Assembly (NCBI RefSeq): GCF_001649575.2
Contig: NC_051451.1
Location: 21,411,788-21,475,787 of the forward strand
Direction of reading: 5' to 3'
DNA length: 64,000 nt
DNA from: Kryptolebias marmoratus
Lineage: Eukaryota > Chordata > Actinopteri > Cyprinodontiformes > Rivulidae
The first letter of the stretch is position 1. Every line of letters begins with the position of its first letter. The notes below the pieces were generated by a model. That model searched no databases. It was not told the origin of the DNA and worked only from the letters and a program-made list of their open reading frames with translations. The position numbers and the translations under genes are program-made. Below, one piece after another: positions 35,317 through 49,200 of the stretch.

Positions 35317-35470
35317 ACATTTAATTTTTAATGCAGGTTGCCCCGTGTGGCACTTTCAAGAACAGAGAAACTTACAGTACGGATGGTTGTTAAATATCTC
35401 CTTAGTGAGAAAGCAACAGCATGAACTCAGAGCTTTACTCCAAAATAAAAAATAAAATAAAAAAAATCAC

Positions 35471-35554
35471 CTCTTTTAGCATTAACTGACTCAGCAGCGC
35501 CACAAATTCCTCCATGTGACGGCTAATATCCTCATGAGTTTTGTACAGGTGGAC
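35471..35554 (-). other. Orphan 28-codon putative exon
   Basis: A strong acceptor (TGTTCTGTTTAG) precedes 84 open bases reading VHLYKTHEDISRHMEEFVAL and onward to LMLKE, then a weak donor GTGATT. Composition is protein-like (amphipathic helix). It is 1.7 kb downstream of the ldb1 stop, so it could instead be part of a long ldb1 3' UTR. Its phase (0) fits the small exon at 31903-31873. I do not recognise the protein. Confidence 0.3.
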
Positions 35555-35559
35555 CTAAA

Positions 35560-37293
35560 CAGAACATCAGTACATAGAAAAATAAATAGTTTGCTAAAAT
35601 GAAGGTAAAATTCTTTCAGTGATTGTACCATAAATCATGTATTTAAAAAAAACAAAAAAAAATTACAAGTTTTTTTTTATCTCTTTACATTAGATTGAGT
35701 TTCTCATAGTTCGAGGGAAGAATACACAGATTAACTTTTACAGAAATGACTACCTAAAAAATATACAAGCACAGACACGAACATGAGGAGTAAAGCCAAC
35801 GAAATGATTCATCAGAAAAGATAAAACAGAGCAGTGTGATCAGTAGAAGTCTTTACATGTCTTGGTCTGCAGCTTACTCTATTGGAATTTAAAAACGTGT
35901 CTGGAAAGCTTAAGTCATTACAAAAGGTTTTTTTTCCCCCCCTCCTTATTTTACAATCCAGTTAAAACTTGGTTTTTAAAATATTTTTGTGTAGCAAATT
36001 CAAGAAGTTTTCTGTTGCAATATTTTCGAAAGAGAAGAGGTTTCAAAGCAAACAGTTCTTTTTTTTAATGATAAAACAGATGGAGAATTAGAAGGAAAAA
36101 TAACTGCTTTGGACTCGCATCAAATAAGAAGTAGTAAATAGTAAAAACACTGTGTTTTCGCACTGAGACCAGTGAGCCTGCCAACGGAGTGATGTCTGAT
36201 GATATACCAAGCAGAGGCTTACAGGAGTTATTACATCACAATAAGGATCTAACAGCAATACTTATACATTAATATACTGCAGGTCTCAGATGTTTTACAC
36301 TTACATAAGCAATAATATATATTAAAAAAAAAATACAGGTCAATTTCATAAGAAAAATAGATTGCCGTTAATAGTGGAAAACAGTGCAAAGAATATTCTG
36401 GGGTGTTATTGTTTACTTGTCTATTTTTACAAATACTTTACATAAAAAACAAGTTTAAAACAGAAAATAAAAACACACTTCTGTGGCATCTGGTGCTCTT
36501 GTCCAGACACGCTGCATACCACCTCTCTCCTGCACCTCACTGTTTTGTGCCACAGACGTAGATGACAGTGTTTGTTTGTTTGTTTGTTAGTGTGTGTGTG
36601 TGTGTGTCTGTGTGCGTGCGTGTCTGTGTGAGAGTGTGTAAGTGTATGTCTGCGTTTAAGATTTTGCGTAGTGGTTCTCAACTCCGGTCCTCAAGCTCCG
36701 GCACTGTACAGGTTTTTGTTCCAACCAGGTCCTACAAAAACAAATCATTGAGTTTTTAAAAAACTTTTTTTAAGTGCACACACCACACTTGAAGTCAAAA
36801 TAAAAGCTAAGCATTTCTTCCCAGTGACACGAGCAAAGCAGAAACAATGAAGGTGCGTCGTCAAGGAAAACGCACGAGCTTAGAGACCCGAGGTTGGAAC
36901 AAGAACCCACTGACATGATCGCAATGGCGAGCACTCAGGCGTCAGAACACGCCATCTCTGGCTGTAATCTGTGGTGAGAAGGCAAACACACAGCCACCAC
37001 TGCTTTAGGAGGTCTAACAAGAGCCAAAGCAGCAAAGGGCAGAGGCTGAGCACCACTGATCATGTGCAACAATATGCAGGAGCGAGAGTGGGATCCTCTG
37101 AGCTTCCCTTCATGTGACAGCAGTGAGTCCTATCAGTCCGTCAGCTATGATGCCTCTCAATGACTCTGCTTTAACACCAAACATTTTTTAATTAAACACA
37201 AGTGCTCCATGTTGACCTCTGACTCATCCCGTTCATGTGTTGGGCTCAGGCAGATCCCAGTGACTTTTAACATTTTTAAATTTGCTCGGCCCT
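35560..37293 (-). other. ldb1: Probable ldb1 3' UTR
   Basis: Contiguous downstream sequence of the last ldb1 exon on its strand, AT-rich with T-rich and A-rich runs. It includes a (TTTG)n/(TG)n tract at 36571-36640 and a fragment 'ggttctcaactccggtcctc' (36672-36691) of a common fish hAT-type MITE. Confidence 0.4.
36571..36640. repeat. (TTTG)n-(TG)n compound microsatellite
   Basis: Five TTTG units followed by interrupted TG repeats, in the probable ldb1 3' UTR. Confidence 0.9.
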
Positions 37294-40200
37294 CTACTGG
37301 GATGACTGGGAGTTGTCATTCTTGCTCTCCTGACTGGAGGGAGCCTTGTTGTTCCAGGGGGAGTGTCCCCCCAGTGCAGGAGAGCTGGTGAAACTGTCCT
37401 CATCGTCCAGGCCATTCGCCCCATCGTACTGCGTGTTCTCCAGCCGCGTGATCAGACGCTCGTCTTCGTCACCAAACTCCCCTCCCATCAGTGTGGGCTC
37501 TCCCACCATCATCACATCCTAAAGGGGACAGCAAGGGCCGGTACACATTATCCCCATAATACAGGGGGTGTGTGGCAAGTCTGACTGGCCTTCTTGGGTT
37601 CAATTTCATCATTATAAATTTATCTTTCTAAAGTAGATACAATGTTACAAATACAAGCAAGGTTTATTAAACCCATTAACAACAAGAACATGTGTTGTCA
37701 GGGCACCTATCCTGACTGTTCAGCAGCTCGTGTTGCCCTGAATCCCTGCCCGTTTCAACAACCAGGGCTGAGGGGTCCAGCCAGCAGTGGGCATCCCTGA
37801 TCCTTGAGTGCTGCATCACGCAGGGGCTGGGGGGAGGGGGGGGGGATTTTCATTCCACCTCGGGTCTCGTTCGCTCAATCAAGCAATCAAGTGAGCAAAA
37901 AACAGCAGGGCTGTGTGAATCAAGTGCTCTGATATACACAATGGTACAGACCAAGTCAATGCAGAAAACTCACATGGCCAAGAGGAAAGAACAACCTAAC
38001 CCCATCCTATGCCCTCAAAATATATTATGCACTTCTGAAAGACACACAGGTCACTTCTACTTCCTCTATATAAACTGATGAACTTGTGGACTGCCCATCA
38101 TCGGTACATATGAGGGGTCTACTAACTATATCAACTTATTCTGCATTGAATTACAGAAATTAAAACTTTCCCCCCTAATCCTGTCTGAATCTAAACCCCA
38201 AAACTGCTAAAATCGTTCTATCCTGACCTCAAAGCACACAGCTGCCCAAACGCTACACCTTCAATAGCTTCTTAACCTGCTCATCCCTCTTTTCAAACCT
38301 TCAACCTGCTGCCTTTCCCATTTTTGCCTTGCTCTGCTGCAGCTGCAGAAATTGGTCAAGTAGGTGTAATGCTTACAGGTACCTGGCTGGAGAGTGAAAA
38401 GCTGTTGGCTGGACTCTTCTTTTTGCTGTTGCTGTTGTTATTGCCACCTCCGCCAGAGCTCACTGTGCTTCCGCCGGACACCTTCCTTTTCCGCCGCTTG
38501 TTTGGAGCTTGTCTGGCCGGTTCAGCTACAAACACAGAGAGGAGAGGAGATATGTTCAGCGTGCAAGTATTTAAATTGGTGGGTTTTGGGTCGTACGCGT
38601 ATTACAAATGATCACGTGGTGGCACTTCTACCAGTTTATGGATTTTCCACAGCTTTAGGAGCACATGCTTCTACCATAAATGCTATTTCAGGGTTACCTG
38701 GAGGGGCTACCATCCTCTGCCACTTCTGGAAAAGACAAGTTTTCAGACAGTCTCTGGGGCTCAAACTGTAGGTTTTATGTCTGGACATCAACTCCTGCAT
38801 TGGCTCCAATATCACACATAGCTACAAAAACAAATTGATGAAAAACTTACGTTTAGTTGAATTTCAGTCAAATAACTTAAAAGGTATATTATGATCAGAG
38901 GAGAACTTACACGGAGGTAGTTGAGCGTGGAGTTGGACAGCCCACATCTGGTGATATTTTTCGCCAGCTGATCGAGCATCTGAGGATCCTGGGTGATTGG
39001 ATTAAAATACAAATGTAATTAAAAAATAAATTGCATGCATCTATGTAATTTTTTTGTTCTTGTCGTGTATTCCAACACTCACATGCATAGCCAAAATGCT
39101 CCTTGGTAGGACCTCTCTGTGTTGTCTGATGCTGAAGTGCCACGTCTTGATCCTCATCATGTCATCAAACATGAACTCTAGGTATAAACGACCCTCAACA
39201 CACACCTAACCGACAGGAGCATAATCAGAGGTTAGAGGTTAACCGCCTAACAGAGACAGATGGAAACATCTGAATTTTTACGTATGATGTGACTTTTATA
39301 TAGGTACCTGTGTGAACATAGGTTTGCCGTTCTGAGTCACCATGGTGCACTGATCACAGTCGAGGGACACAAAGTTACTGTGGAAAGACTCCTTTGGATG
39401 CTTCAAAACATAAAACAACTCAGTTGCGCCTCCCTCAAAAATACTTCTGAAGTATCGCGGAATCAACGTCCTGCCGATGGCTGCAAACAAGGTGAGAAAA
39501 TTTTACTTTTATAAGTCACACGGGAAACATGAGAGGATGTCAAAAAAATAATAATAATAAAGCTAGGCATATGCTGCAGAAACTTTGTTCTCACTGTATC
39601 GTTTGGGGCCATCTTCCAGGCAGAAAGTGATGGTGAGCATGGCATCATCCTCAAAAAACTCTGTGGTGAAGGCATCCCACCAAATATTATCACAGTCCTG
39701 AAAGCAGAACAAACAAAAACATACACTACGTTTTTTAAACTGCACTGAGGAACAAATAGACGGTAATGTACCTCAACAATCTAAAAATACTGCAACTGTT
39801 GGAAAAATACAGAAGTGGAAATATTTGCTTCCTCATACATCCCGCACCTATGACCTTTCTACAGTTCCTCCCAACAATGCAGTTAGTTCAATATTTGCGT
39901 TTGCGTTTACATAGATGCATGCAACCCCATGTTGTTGGGTATTTTCAACTACAAGAGCTGACAGAAAATCAAACTTTACAAACTAGAAATATTAAAATGT
40001 AGACAACAAAGGACGAAAGTCACACAGTAGATGAAAATCACAATATTTAAATGGACTACATGAATGTTCTGCTGGGCATACTGACTTGAGGCAAGAAAAT
40101 ACTGTCTGTTGTTAAATTTTACAGCTACTCCAAGATTACCCAAAGCAAATAAGGGCGTGAAACTATGCATGTTTATACAGAGGAATAGTGGACTATCAAC

Positions 40201-43200
40201 AGCATCATCTGAGTGTGTTACTCCACCTTTAACAAATTCGATTTGGTATGATTTAGGTCAAACTAAAATGTTTACGTGTGGTTTAAAAAGTCCAGTACTG
40301 GTCAAACTAGCACGTTTTCCCTAATGTCATGTAAACATACTGAGGACGAAATCTGAAAACATGGCTGAAACTGGATCTGGTATCCCAACTGTTTTTAAAC
40401 AGCTTGAAGACAACTGGAAATGTCTTTCTTTTTAAACATTCTGTGATTTTTAGAAAACGACTCACCTCCGTCCAGTTCTGTAATCTTTTATTCAGCTCAT
40501 ATATCCGGTAATCTGTCTGGTTCCCGTACGGTGTGGGTCTCCTGAAACAGAAAACGAGAGGTGGGGGTGTCAGTGCTCGAGTGGCTTTTCACAAAGGATT
40601 AAAGATAGACTGATTATTCTGCTGATTGGTTTTAATCAGAAGCTACTGGCCACTTTAAAAAAAACATAAAAAGTAAAAATCAGCAATCAGCTATGCCTGT
40701 GTATACATAATCAATTACCAAGTAGGAAAATGAAGACAGCAGCTGCTGCTACAACTGGTTACTGTAGCCCACAAGTTAGAGTTTATTTGTCAAAATTTAT
40801 TTCTTTCACAAATTTAAAAGCAATCATAGTTGACCAAAATGCTTTACAGGGTAAAGGTCAATAATCCAACAATAAAATAAACTTCAATAAAACCCTAAAA
40901 CAAAAAAAACAAATAGATATATCATTAACATGTACCATAAAAACCAGTTCAACTAGAACTGAAAGCCGGTGAACACAGATAGTTTCTAAGCAAAAACGGT
41001 TGTATTAAAAAAATCATATTACTCAGTTTTTTCACTCCACCACCTCCCTCAACTTTTCCACACACACAAAATTATTTTTGCCCTCATGGCCTTTAGGCCA
41101 ATGATGCTATAATTAATGCAGCTCAAAAAGCACCATTGTAGCAGATTTTTTTTTTACTGTGCTGCTGAAAAAATGTCAACTAACCTCAACTAGAACATTA
41201 TAACAAAACACTGAATATATATCTGAGAGAAGGCAACACTCACATGAACAATAAATTTAACACGTTTATCTAAATGGCAGCTAATCTCAACAACTGTTCA
41301 GGATTATTGCCCGTTTCATATTAATGTTTAAGAGCAAGTTTGTCCAGATTTTTCAGTCTGCTAAACAATACTGTGATGGCAAAGACAGACACAAAATCAT
41401 CTAATCAAGTTTTTTTTACCAAAAAAAGACCAAAGAAATGCAACTCTGCTGTGAAAAGTAGGGCTGAATTTGATGCTTTGCTGCCATCTTGTGGCAGTGG
41501 TAGGTAACGATCATTAAAAGATGCCAGTAAGACTATTGATGCAAGAAAATATTAAATTTTTTACAAATTCAATGACCTTTTGAAGATTACTGCCCATCCC
41601 TACCTTTAACACAAACAGAACAACCTACATGACGCTTAAACTAATTAAACTGAAGAAAACATGTTTTAATATCTATGGCCTTCAGCAAACCACAGCTGCA
41701 TGTTTCAAGCAAAGCCTCTCACCCCATTCCAGGCTCCATGTATGACGGTGGGTACATGGGTGTAGGCCTAAAAAAACAACAACAAAAGATCCAAAATAAG
41801 ATTTCTTCTCCCTACAAATATAGGTCACAACCAACACACGTGCCTTTGCTACGAGAGTAAAGGTTAGTGTTACAGAAATCTCAGAGCAGAAAGAAAACAA
41901 ATGGAAAAGCTTTGTCTACCCAACATTTTTTTAAATCCTACGTTAATGCCACGTTTTTTTTTAAATATCAAAGTAGAAAATAATTCAACAACAGAAAAAA
42001 ACTAAAACTTGCTCGCTTTAATCTTTATTAGCATTACTATAAAAGTGAGGAACTGTGCAGTGTTAAGATTGTGCTATACAGCACACAAAATATTATATAC
42101 TTTAAAAGAAATAAACAGTAAGCTAATCTAGGTCAAGACAACCAATTATACGGTCGAACTTACAGCCTAACAAGCATGTTTTTGTTGACTGAATTCACTG
42201 AAAGGGGCGCCCTAGTTTTAGACGTCTCCTCTTTCTCTTGACAAAATAACAGACTTACCCCACATCTCTGTCCAGCATAGCGCCTGGGTGGAAGGGGGGA
42301 AAGCTGCCACCGTTGGGGGGCTCCTTAGGAGAGTACAGTTTGAATGTTTTTGACGAACAGCCTACACACAAGCCCAGAGCAGAAGATGATGAAGGAGGGG
42401 GGGGGGGAGAGCAGAGAATTAAAAGGAGATTTAGATTACTTTGGATTTGGTGCATTCAAATCACAGCATCATCCAAGTAATCTAATGTTGGACGAGTTTG
42501 TTGAGATTCGCTCAAATCAAACAAGCGCAGCCAAACCCAATTTTCTGCCGCTTTCATTTATCTAATGCATCTTCAATCTGCTAAATGGACAAGAAAACAA
42601 ATCATAATGAAAAAAAACGAAACAATATTTATTAGCTTGAGAAAATAATCAGTGGAGTAGGTGGTAAATATATTTTGGCACGTTGTACTTTTGCACCATT
42701 ACAGGAAACCCCTGTACCCTGCGTAAAGCCCCACGTGATCCCAAACATGCTCCTTTGCACTGTGTGTGTGTGTGTGTGTCGGTCTCCCCCTTCCAGTTGC
42801 CTCCTCTACCCATCCCCCACCTCCCTACTCCCTACTATTAACCCTTGTCTGCCCAAACAGCACTGTTCAAACAATTCAGGGTGTTAGGAAAACACACCCA
42901 TCTTGAAGGAACGTGCATAAAAAATAAAAAAAACTGCACAACACAAAACTTTATGCAATTAGCAAAGATAGCTTAAGACACAATCGGATAGCACTGAGCT
43001 GGATTAAAGAAAACAAACCGTGAAAATCTGACCCAGACTGGGTGGCCTGAATAATCTTTCAGCTGGGAAGAAAAATCCATTTGGTCAATGTAAATATATG
43101 TAATGCTGACATATCCAGAATGCAATAAAGACGCTGTCTAATTAGCTTTTAAATCTGGTATTTGAGGACAGACACCTGAGGGTAGCACAATGTTCATTTA

Positions 43201-46200
43201 ACCCACAATTTATACACAACAGTCTGTTGCTGTCAGCTTGGCAAATGAAAGCAGGACCATACCTAATTAAAACCAGCAGGGGGGGAAGAAAAAAAAAAAA
43301 AAAAACACTCCCAACATGGACAAATCCAATGTAGGCCCAGACCTAATAGGGATGGGATTTTAATGTTTCCTCATCACTTTAAGTAACGTGAAGGAGGGGC
43401 AACTCAAAATGGTGACAAGAAAAATAAACAGTTTGACCCACAATCCAGATCCTTGAGCAAATATCACTACTCCATTTACTTTCCACATTTCCCCCCCTTT
43501 CTTCTGCAGCCCCACGAGAGCCGTGGCAGGTCATTTTCTCCTCCCTATTATAATGAGGGTGAACCTGAACAGGAAAAGCCAACAATGTATTTCTCTGCTT
43601 TACATCTGACCTATACACACACCCCCAACACCACTGACCTTTAGCCTCAGACTGCATTTAGTCCTTTGTTCAGCCTGATGCTGACCTACACCGGTGTGTG
43701 AAAGAATTACCCACCATTAAACAAAAACATCTTTGGGATCACAAGCTTTAGTTGAAATAGAAAGAAGAGAATGAGACTTGGCTCAAATTAGGGCGACATA
43801 TTATGTTCAGAAATGCATAATAAATATCATTTAAGCTACCTACAAATAAAAAAAACCTGCAGCTCATCTGACCAGCCCTGACAGAAGCATGAATAAAATG
43901 ACTAATAATTAAAAGAAAACACACAAACCAAACATTATGGCCCAATAAAACCCTCTTGTGTTTAAGACATTACAAAGAGAGGTTTTTAAAATCTCCAGCT
44001 TTTAAGTAACTTCCAGCAGATCCTCTGAGAATTAGGTTTACTCCACATAAGACAGCCGCTTGGTGCAATTACAGTCCGCCCAAACTCCTCACTGCAAACA
44101 ATAGAGCTGCATCCAGAGGATGGCCCTCAGCCAAAAAAAAAAAGAAAAAAACACATCCATGTGCAAACAGTCTTCAACATACTTGCACTGTACGGCTCAC
44201 AGGGGTCAGGTTATTGCTCCATCGTGTGCAGTCTACATTTATTTATTATTCAGTTTTACCCGTCGGGACCAGGCGTAAACTCAACCTGCAGGGCCGCTTC
44301 CATCAACACACAGAGGAGGACGGTCATTATTACTATTATCACTATTATTATTATCATCATCATTATCACCGGCGTCCTCTTTTAATTCCTAACACACAGT
44401 CGGCGGTTCATTCGTGGGGCACCCGGCGGTGCTAACAGCTAGCTGCGAGCTCAAATTACCTGCAGAGAAAAGGTTCAACCAAACGCGGAGTCGTTCAAAC
44501 ACCTCGGCTCGGGTGTTGTAGCCAACTAGCTAGCTAGCTAGCCTCGCTGCTAGCCGGAGCGGCTGGATGGAGAAAGCTCCAGCCTTTTTTTAAAACCGAT
44601 GGTAATTTACTCTTAACAATATCCCAAAAACAAAAAATACCAAGCGACTCAAAAGTGTAACAAAAATAAATTAAAAAAAAAACTCCCGCTAGTTCTGCTC
44701 GACTTGCAAAGACAAGCTTTTAAGCGACATTTGTTAGAAAGGACGGTGATAGTTAACGCACTACAACTACAGGACCCTTTGTTCCTGCCAGCGCGAGAGG
44801 CCCCGCCTCCTCCAGGCTCCTCCGCCCATCCCGACACACACAGCCCCGGACAAAAACAGGCCTCCCTCCCGCTCTGGGGGCCCCCCAATTTGTTTTGTCT
44901 GGAAGCCATCAGTGCACCAGCGGACCCCGGCGTGCAGCGAGGCGGGTTCCCATTCAGAGAAAGCAATCCCCTTTTTCGCCCCGATATATCTTTTTTTTTT
45001 ATTATTATTATTTGAAGCAGCAGATAAAAAGTAACAGAAGTCACCCATTGTGCTTGCTGTAGGGGGGGGGGGTCAAACCCCCACTCTCCTGGAAGTTTTA
45101 GTTTTTTTTTTCTTGCTCCAACACACCTGGTTCAAATGGTTTAATCACCTCCTCATCAAATCATCCAGTTCTCCAGAAGCACATCCACAAGTCATTCATT
45201 TAAACCAGCAAGAACGCATCTAAAACATCCAGGAACCTGACACCTGTGCACAGTTTGCATTAAGTGCAGATGGAAAAGAGAAGGGTGGATGGGTGTGTCT
45301 GTTAGCAAAATACCTCATGAACCACTTGACACATTTCATTGCAACTGGCACAAATAATTTACAACTGACTAACTTAAAGCCATCAGGATTCAAGATGGCT
45401 GCCACAGCCAACTGACCTTAAAATACCCCCAAAATGTCTGAAATTGTGTGTGGCAGTAGCTGAGGCTGATCCCCAACACACTGTCTGAGCGTTAACAAAT
45501 TGCACAAGATGTTTGCTTAAAATATTGCCCGTACCTATGCAGAGCCAACGCTGCCTGGCTGTTAGTAAAATATCTCACGAGTCATAGGGTGAAATTTGTT
45601 GTAACTTTAGAGTACCAATCATTGGATGTGCATCTACAACTGATTACCATTTGGAGCCAGCCCAATTCAAGATGGCCACCACAGCCAGCTGACTTTAGAA
45701 CACACAAAATTGACTATAATTCAGTTCATTTTGCATTTAATGTGCAGAAATCTGGTGTGGATGGAGCTGAGAGTCATCCACAACACAGACCACAAGTGTG
45801 CTATATCTTTGCTTAAAACTTTAGGAGTCACTTCTAATGAAAATTTGAGAAACTAATCATTAGATGCACAATTACAACTTGTTAACCTTTGGAAACAATC
45901 CATCCCATGCTACAGCTAAATGAGCTAAAATTTAATGTGGTGGTAGCTGAGAGTCATTAACAATGCAGCGTGACATTATCAGTTTGTGAAGAATGTTATT
46001 TCTACGGTTTGACTAAATTACAACTCTGTCATCTGTCAATATAGAATGGCGGGTGATATGCATTCCTTCAAGGAATGGTAGGCCTTTAATTTGATCATTT
46101 TTTAGACGACTTGGGACAGAAGTTTCCATTATTTCCTGTTTTTTTTTTTTTAAAGTTATTCTATTGATTAAAACAGGATAAAGTGATTGGTTGTAGTTCT

Positions 46201-49200
46201 TTGTTAGATGAATCGGCTTCATTACATTTTTACTACATAATAATGTTTTTTATTATAATCCTCTATTTTCTACAAAGTAATAATTTTCAGTACAGGACTT
46301 TTAATCATCGTTATATTTACTTAAGGCTGCGAATTCTGCTTTAGTCAGTGGTTCACACTGATCAGTCTTTTGTCTGTGTGTTTCAGCACTTTATTTACTC
46401 TGTTTCCACAATAAACTTTGATTAAATTAATATATCTTTCTGTGATAAGCTTCTCAAAGGGAAGTTTGAAATACAATACTCAACATTTCCACAAAATTCT
46501 TGCTGATATATTCTAATTTTATTTTAGTTTTTTTTATCTTAATTCCTAGTGCAACAATACAAACATGACCTTTCTAAATCTAAGAAATAATCTGCTTTAA
46601 GATTTATGACTTGTAATAAATTTAAAATGCAAAATTAAACTGAGTGTCACTCGTGTCTGTTATCAGGGGATGAACTGAATTTAAACATCGATGGTTGAAC
46701 ACTTTATGCTCAGACTTATGTCTACTAACATCAGAGTGATGTAAATGATCCACATACTGGTTCTTCATCAACAAAACTCCAATCAGGTATAATTTTAGGA
46801 TAGTTTAAATCAGATTTGTACCGTATGTATGAATCTTTTCAGTCGTTTTTGAGGATTTTATTTTATTTTATTATGCTGCTAAAGATTAATCTGTCTGCCA
46901 TTTTTCGCATGTCTGCTTTTGTTTCCTTTGACTATCTGTTGAGTTTAATACAAGAGGAGGTCAAAGCTGAAACCTTCAGTGTGAGATTTAAACACAAAGA
47001 CTACATTTAGCTTTTTTATTTCTTGATTTTGTAAAGTTTTGCCTTCAGCCATGGACAAGCGTCGGGTAGGATTATGTCATATAAAGAGTTCTGCGTGCGT
47101 GCTAGCTACTGCTGTTTAGTCTGATTTCCCATTCTCTATACAAAACCAAGGAAGGTGATTAAAAATGATTCTGTATACCATTTAGAAAATCTATGATTAA
47201 TACGATTTACCTAAGTAGGTCATTTAATTCAGGCCAACTTTTCGGATGCTTATTTAAAACGATTGACTCGGCCGATCAAAGGCCTCATACTCATTAGACC
47301 GCAGCTCTGAGCCTGTCAAAACCTCAAATTATGTGAGCTGATATAAACTGCAGCCTCGCTTTCAATCGATATCCGCTCCACTGTTTACAAGCAATATATC
47401 TGAAGGCTTAAAACCCTTTTTGTGGTCTCAAGGTGCAGTTAAAGCTCGTTTGTTGAGGCTTTCACTTTAGCCGACAGTCTGTTTGTGGATTTTGTACGAG
47501 CCTGGAACACAGCTGAGGGAAGTGAAGAAACACATCTGATCTACAGCAGCCGCTCTCACCAAATAAGTCTCACATCTGTTGATTTAAAAAAAAAAAAAGT
47601 TTTTACCAACCTGTAACATGTAACTGCTGTTCAAGTTAACAAACCAAATTAAATAGGGTATTTAACTGATGATGTACCAAAAATAAATTGAAATACTCCA
47701 TATTTAAATCCTTTGGCTGTAACCAAGGAACCATCCAAGCATGATGACTGATATAATGTTAAGTCAGGTGGAGCCAACTTAAGAGAGCCCAGAGGAGCAT
47801 GCACACCTTTGCTACCAGTGAAAATGTCAGGTTTTAGCACTTGACTACAACTCAAGCAGAAAATAGATGTTGAAAAGTCATGTGTTCATCCATTTGTTGC
47901 ACCAATTTTGTCCTTCTCTGTCATATACTATAAATTATCAACAGCATTGTGTTCTTATCATTTAGAAAGGAAAAGAAAATGGCCTAAAACTTCTGCTATC
48001 ACCTGTTGGCTGCACTGTGTCTCCCCGCTTACTTCCATACTTCAGCCTTTTATGGTTTTATCATTTGTTCATGCTGTGCAGCAGGACTTCAGGATATAAC
48101 CTGCATAAACTCAGGCTTTTAGTATTCAGAATCATATAATTTGTGCCCGTTTTAAGAAACATGACCACAGTATATAATAATAATAATCATGATAATAATT
48201 GTACTATTTATGCAACCGTCTTTTAAAGTTTTTTTGCACCATTCAGCTGAATTTTAAAAGGTGATTTAAAATCAGATACATTTATGAACACAAAAATATA
48301 GATGCTTTTTAAACAGGTTCAAAGGTAAAGGTTTTTTAGTGTTGTTTTAATCAGCTCACTTTGTTTACAGCTGGTTGGCTGCCATGATCAGAGGTTTGTA
48401 AGTGCAACATCTCCCTCTGCTGGTGAGTGCTGAAATCACACCTTTAGCTTCAGAGTAAACCATTGAAATGCTACAAATTAAACTGACTAAATAACATTTT
48501 GAGGTTTATTATCACCTGCCTTTCATGGTGGTGGACGATAATGACCCTATCTGTCTGTTAGTCGATTATCTTATGAATCAGTAGATGGATTTTGATGAAA
48601 CTCTCAGAAAGGAATCATTGTTCATACATCTCCAACTGATTAACTTTTCAAGTCAATTTAATTCAAGATGGCCACCACAGCTAATCAACCATAGGTAGAC
48701 ATCTATAACTAAGTCAATTTTACAGATACTGACCTAGAATCTGGTACGGTAGTAGGCGATAGTCAGTGATAGTCATCTACATCCCATACTACGAGCACCA
48801 ACAGGTTACCCAAGATTGTGCAAAACTTTGACATGCAAGGCGGTGGCCGATATGCAATCCTTCGAGGTAAAGTTGTCCTCATACACTTTATGTACATTTA
48901 TAAAACTAATAAAAGTGGACCAAATAAAAAAGTTAACTATGTGGAAATATGGGATGTGGTATGGTACCACTGCGTGAGAGTTTGAAATGTTGTTTTATCT
49001 GTATTCAGTAAGCATTAAATGTATTACACTGACAGAGAACCAGGCTAGTGTAGTGCTGGCAGTCAGTGATAACCTCTATTTTAGTCCCTGGAAAACTGCT
49101 CTGGTACCACACAAGATCTTATGTCTTGTATTTATAGATTATTAGCTCCAAAAGCTCCTTGCACAAACAATTTTATGCCCAAGTGGGCTGCATAGCTTTC

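Noticed and set aside
44315..44372. TAT/ATC repeat near the intronic GC-rich island
   Set aside because: Short imperfect simple repeat with nothing further to say.
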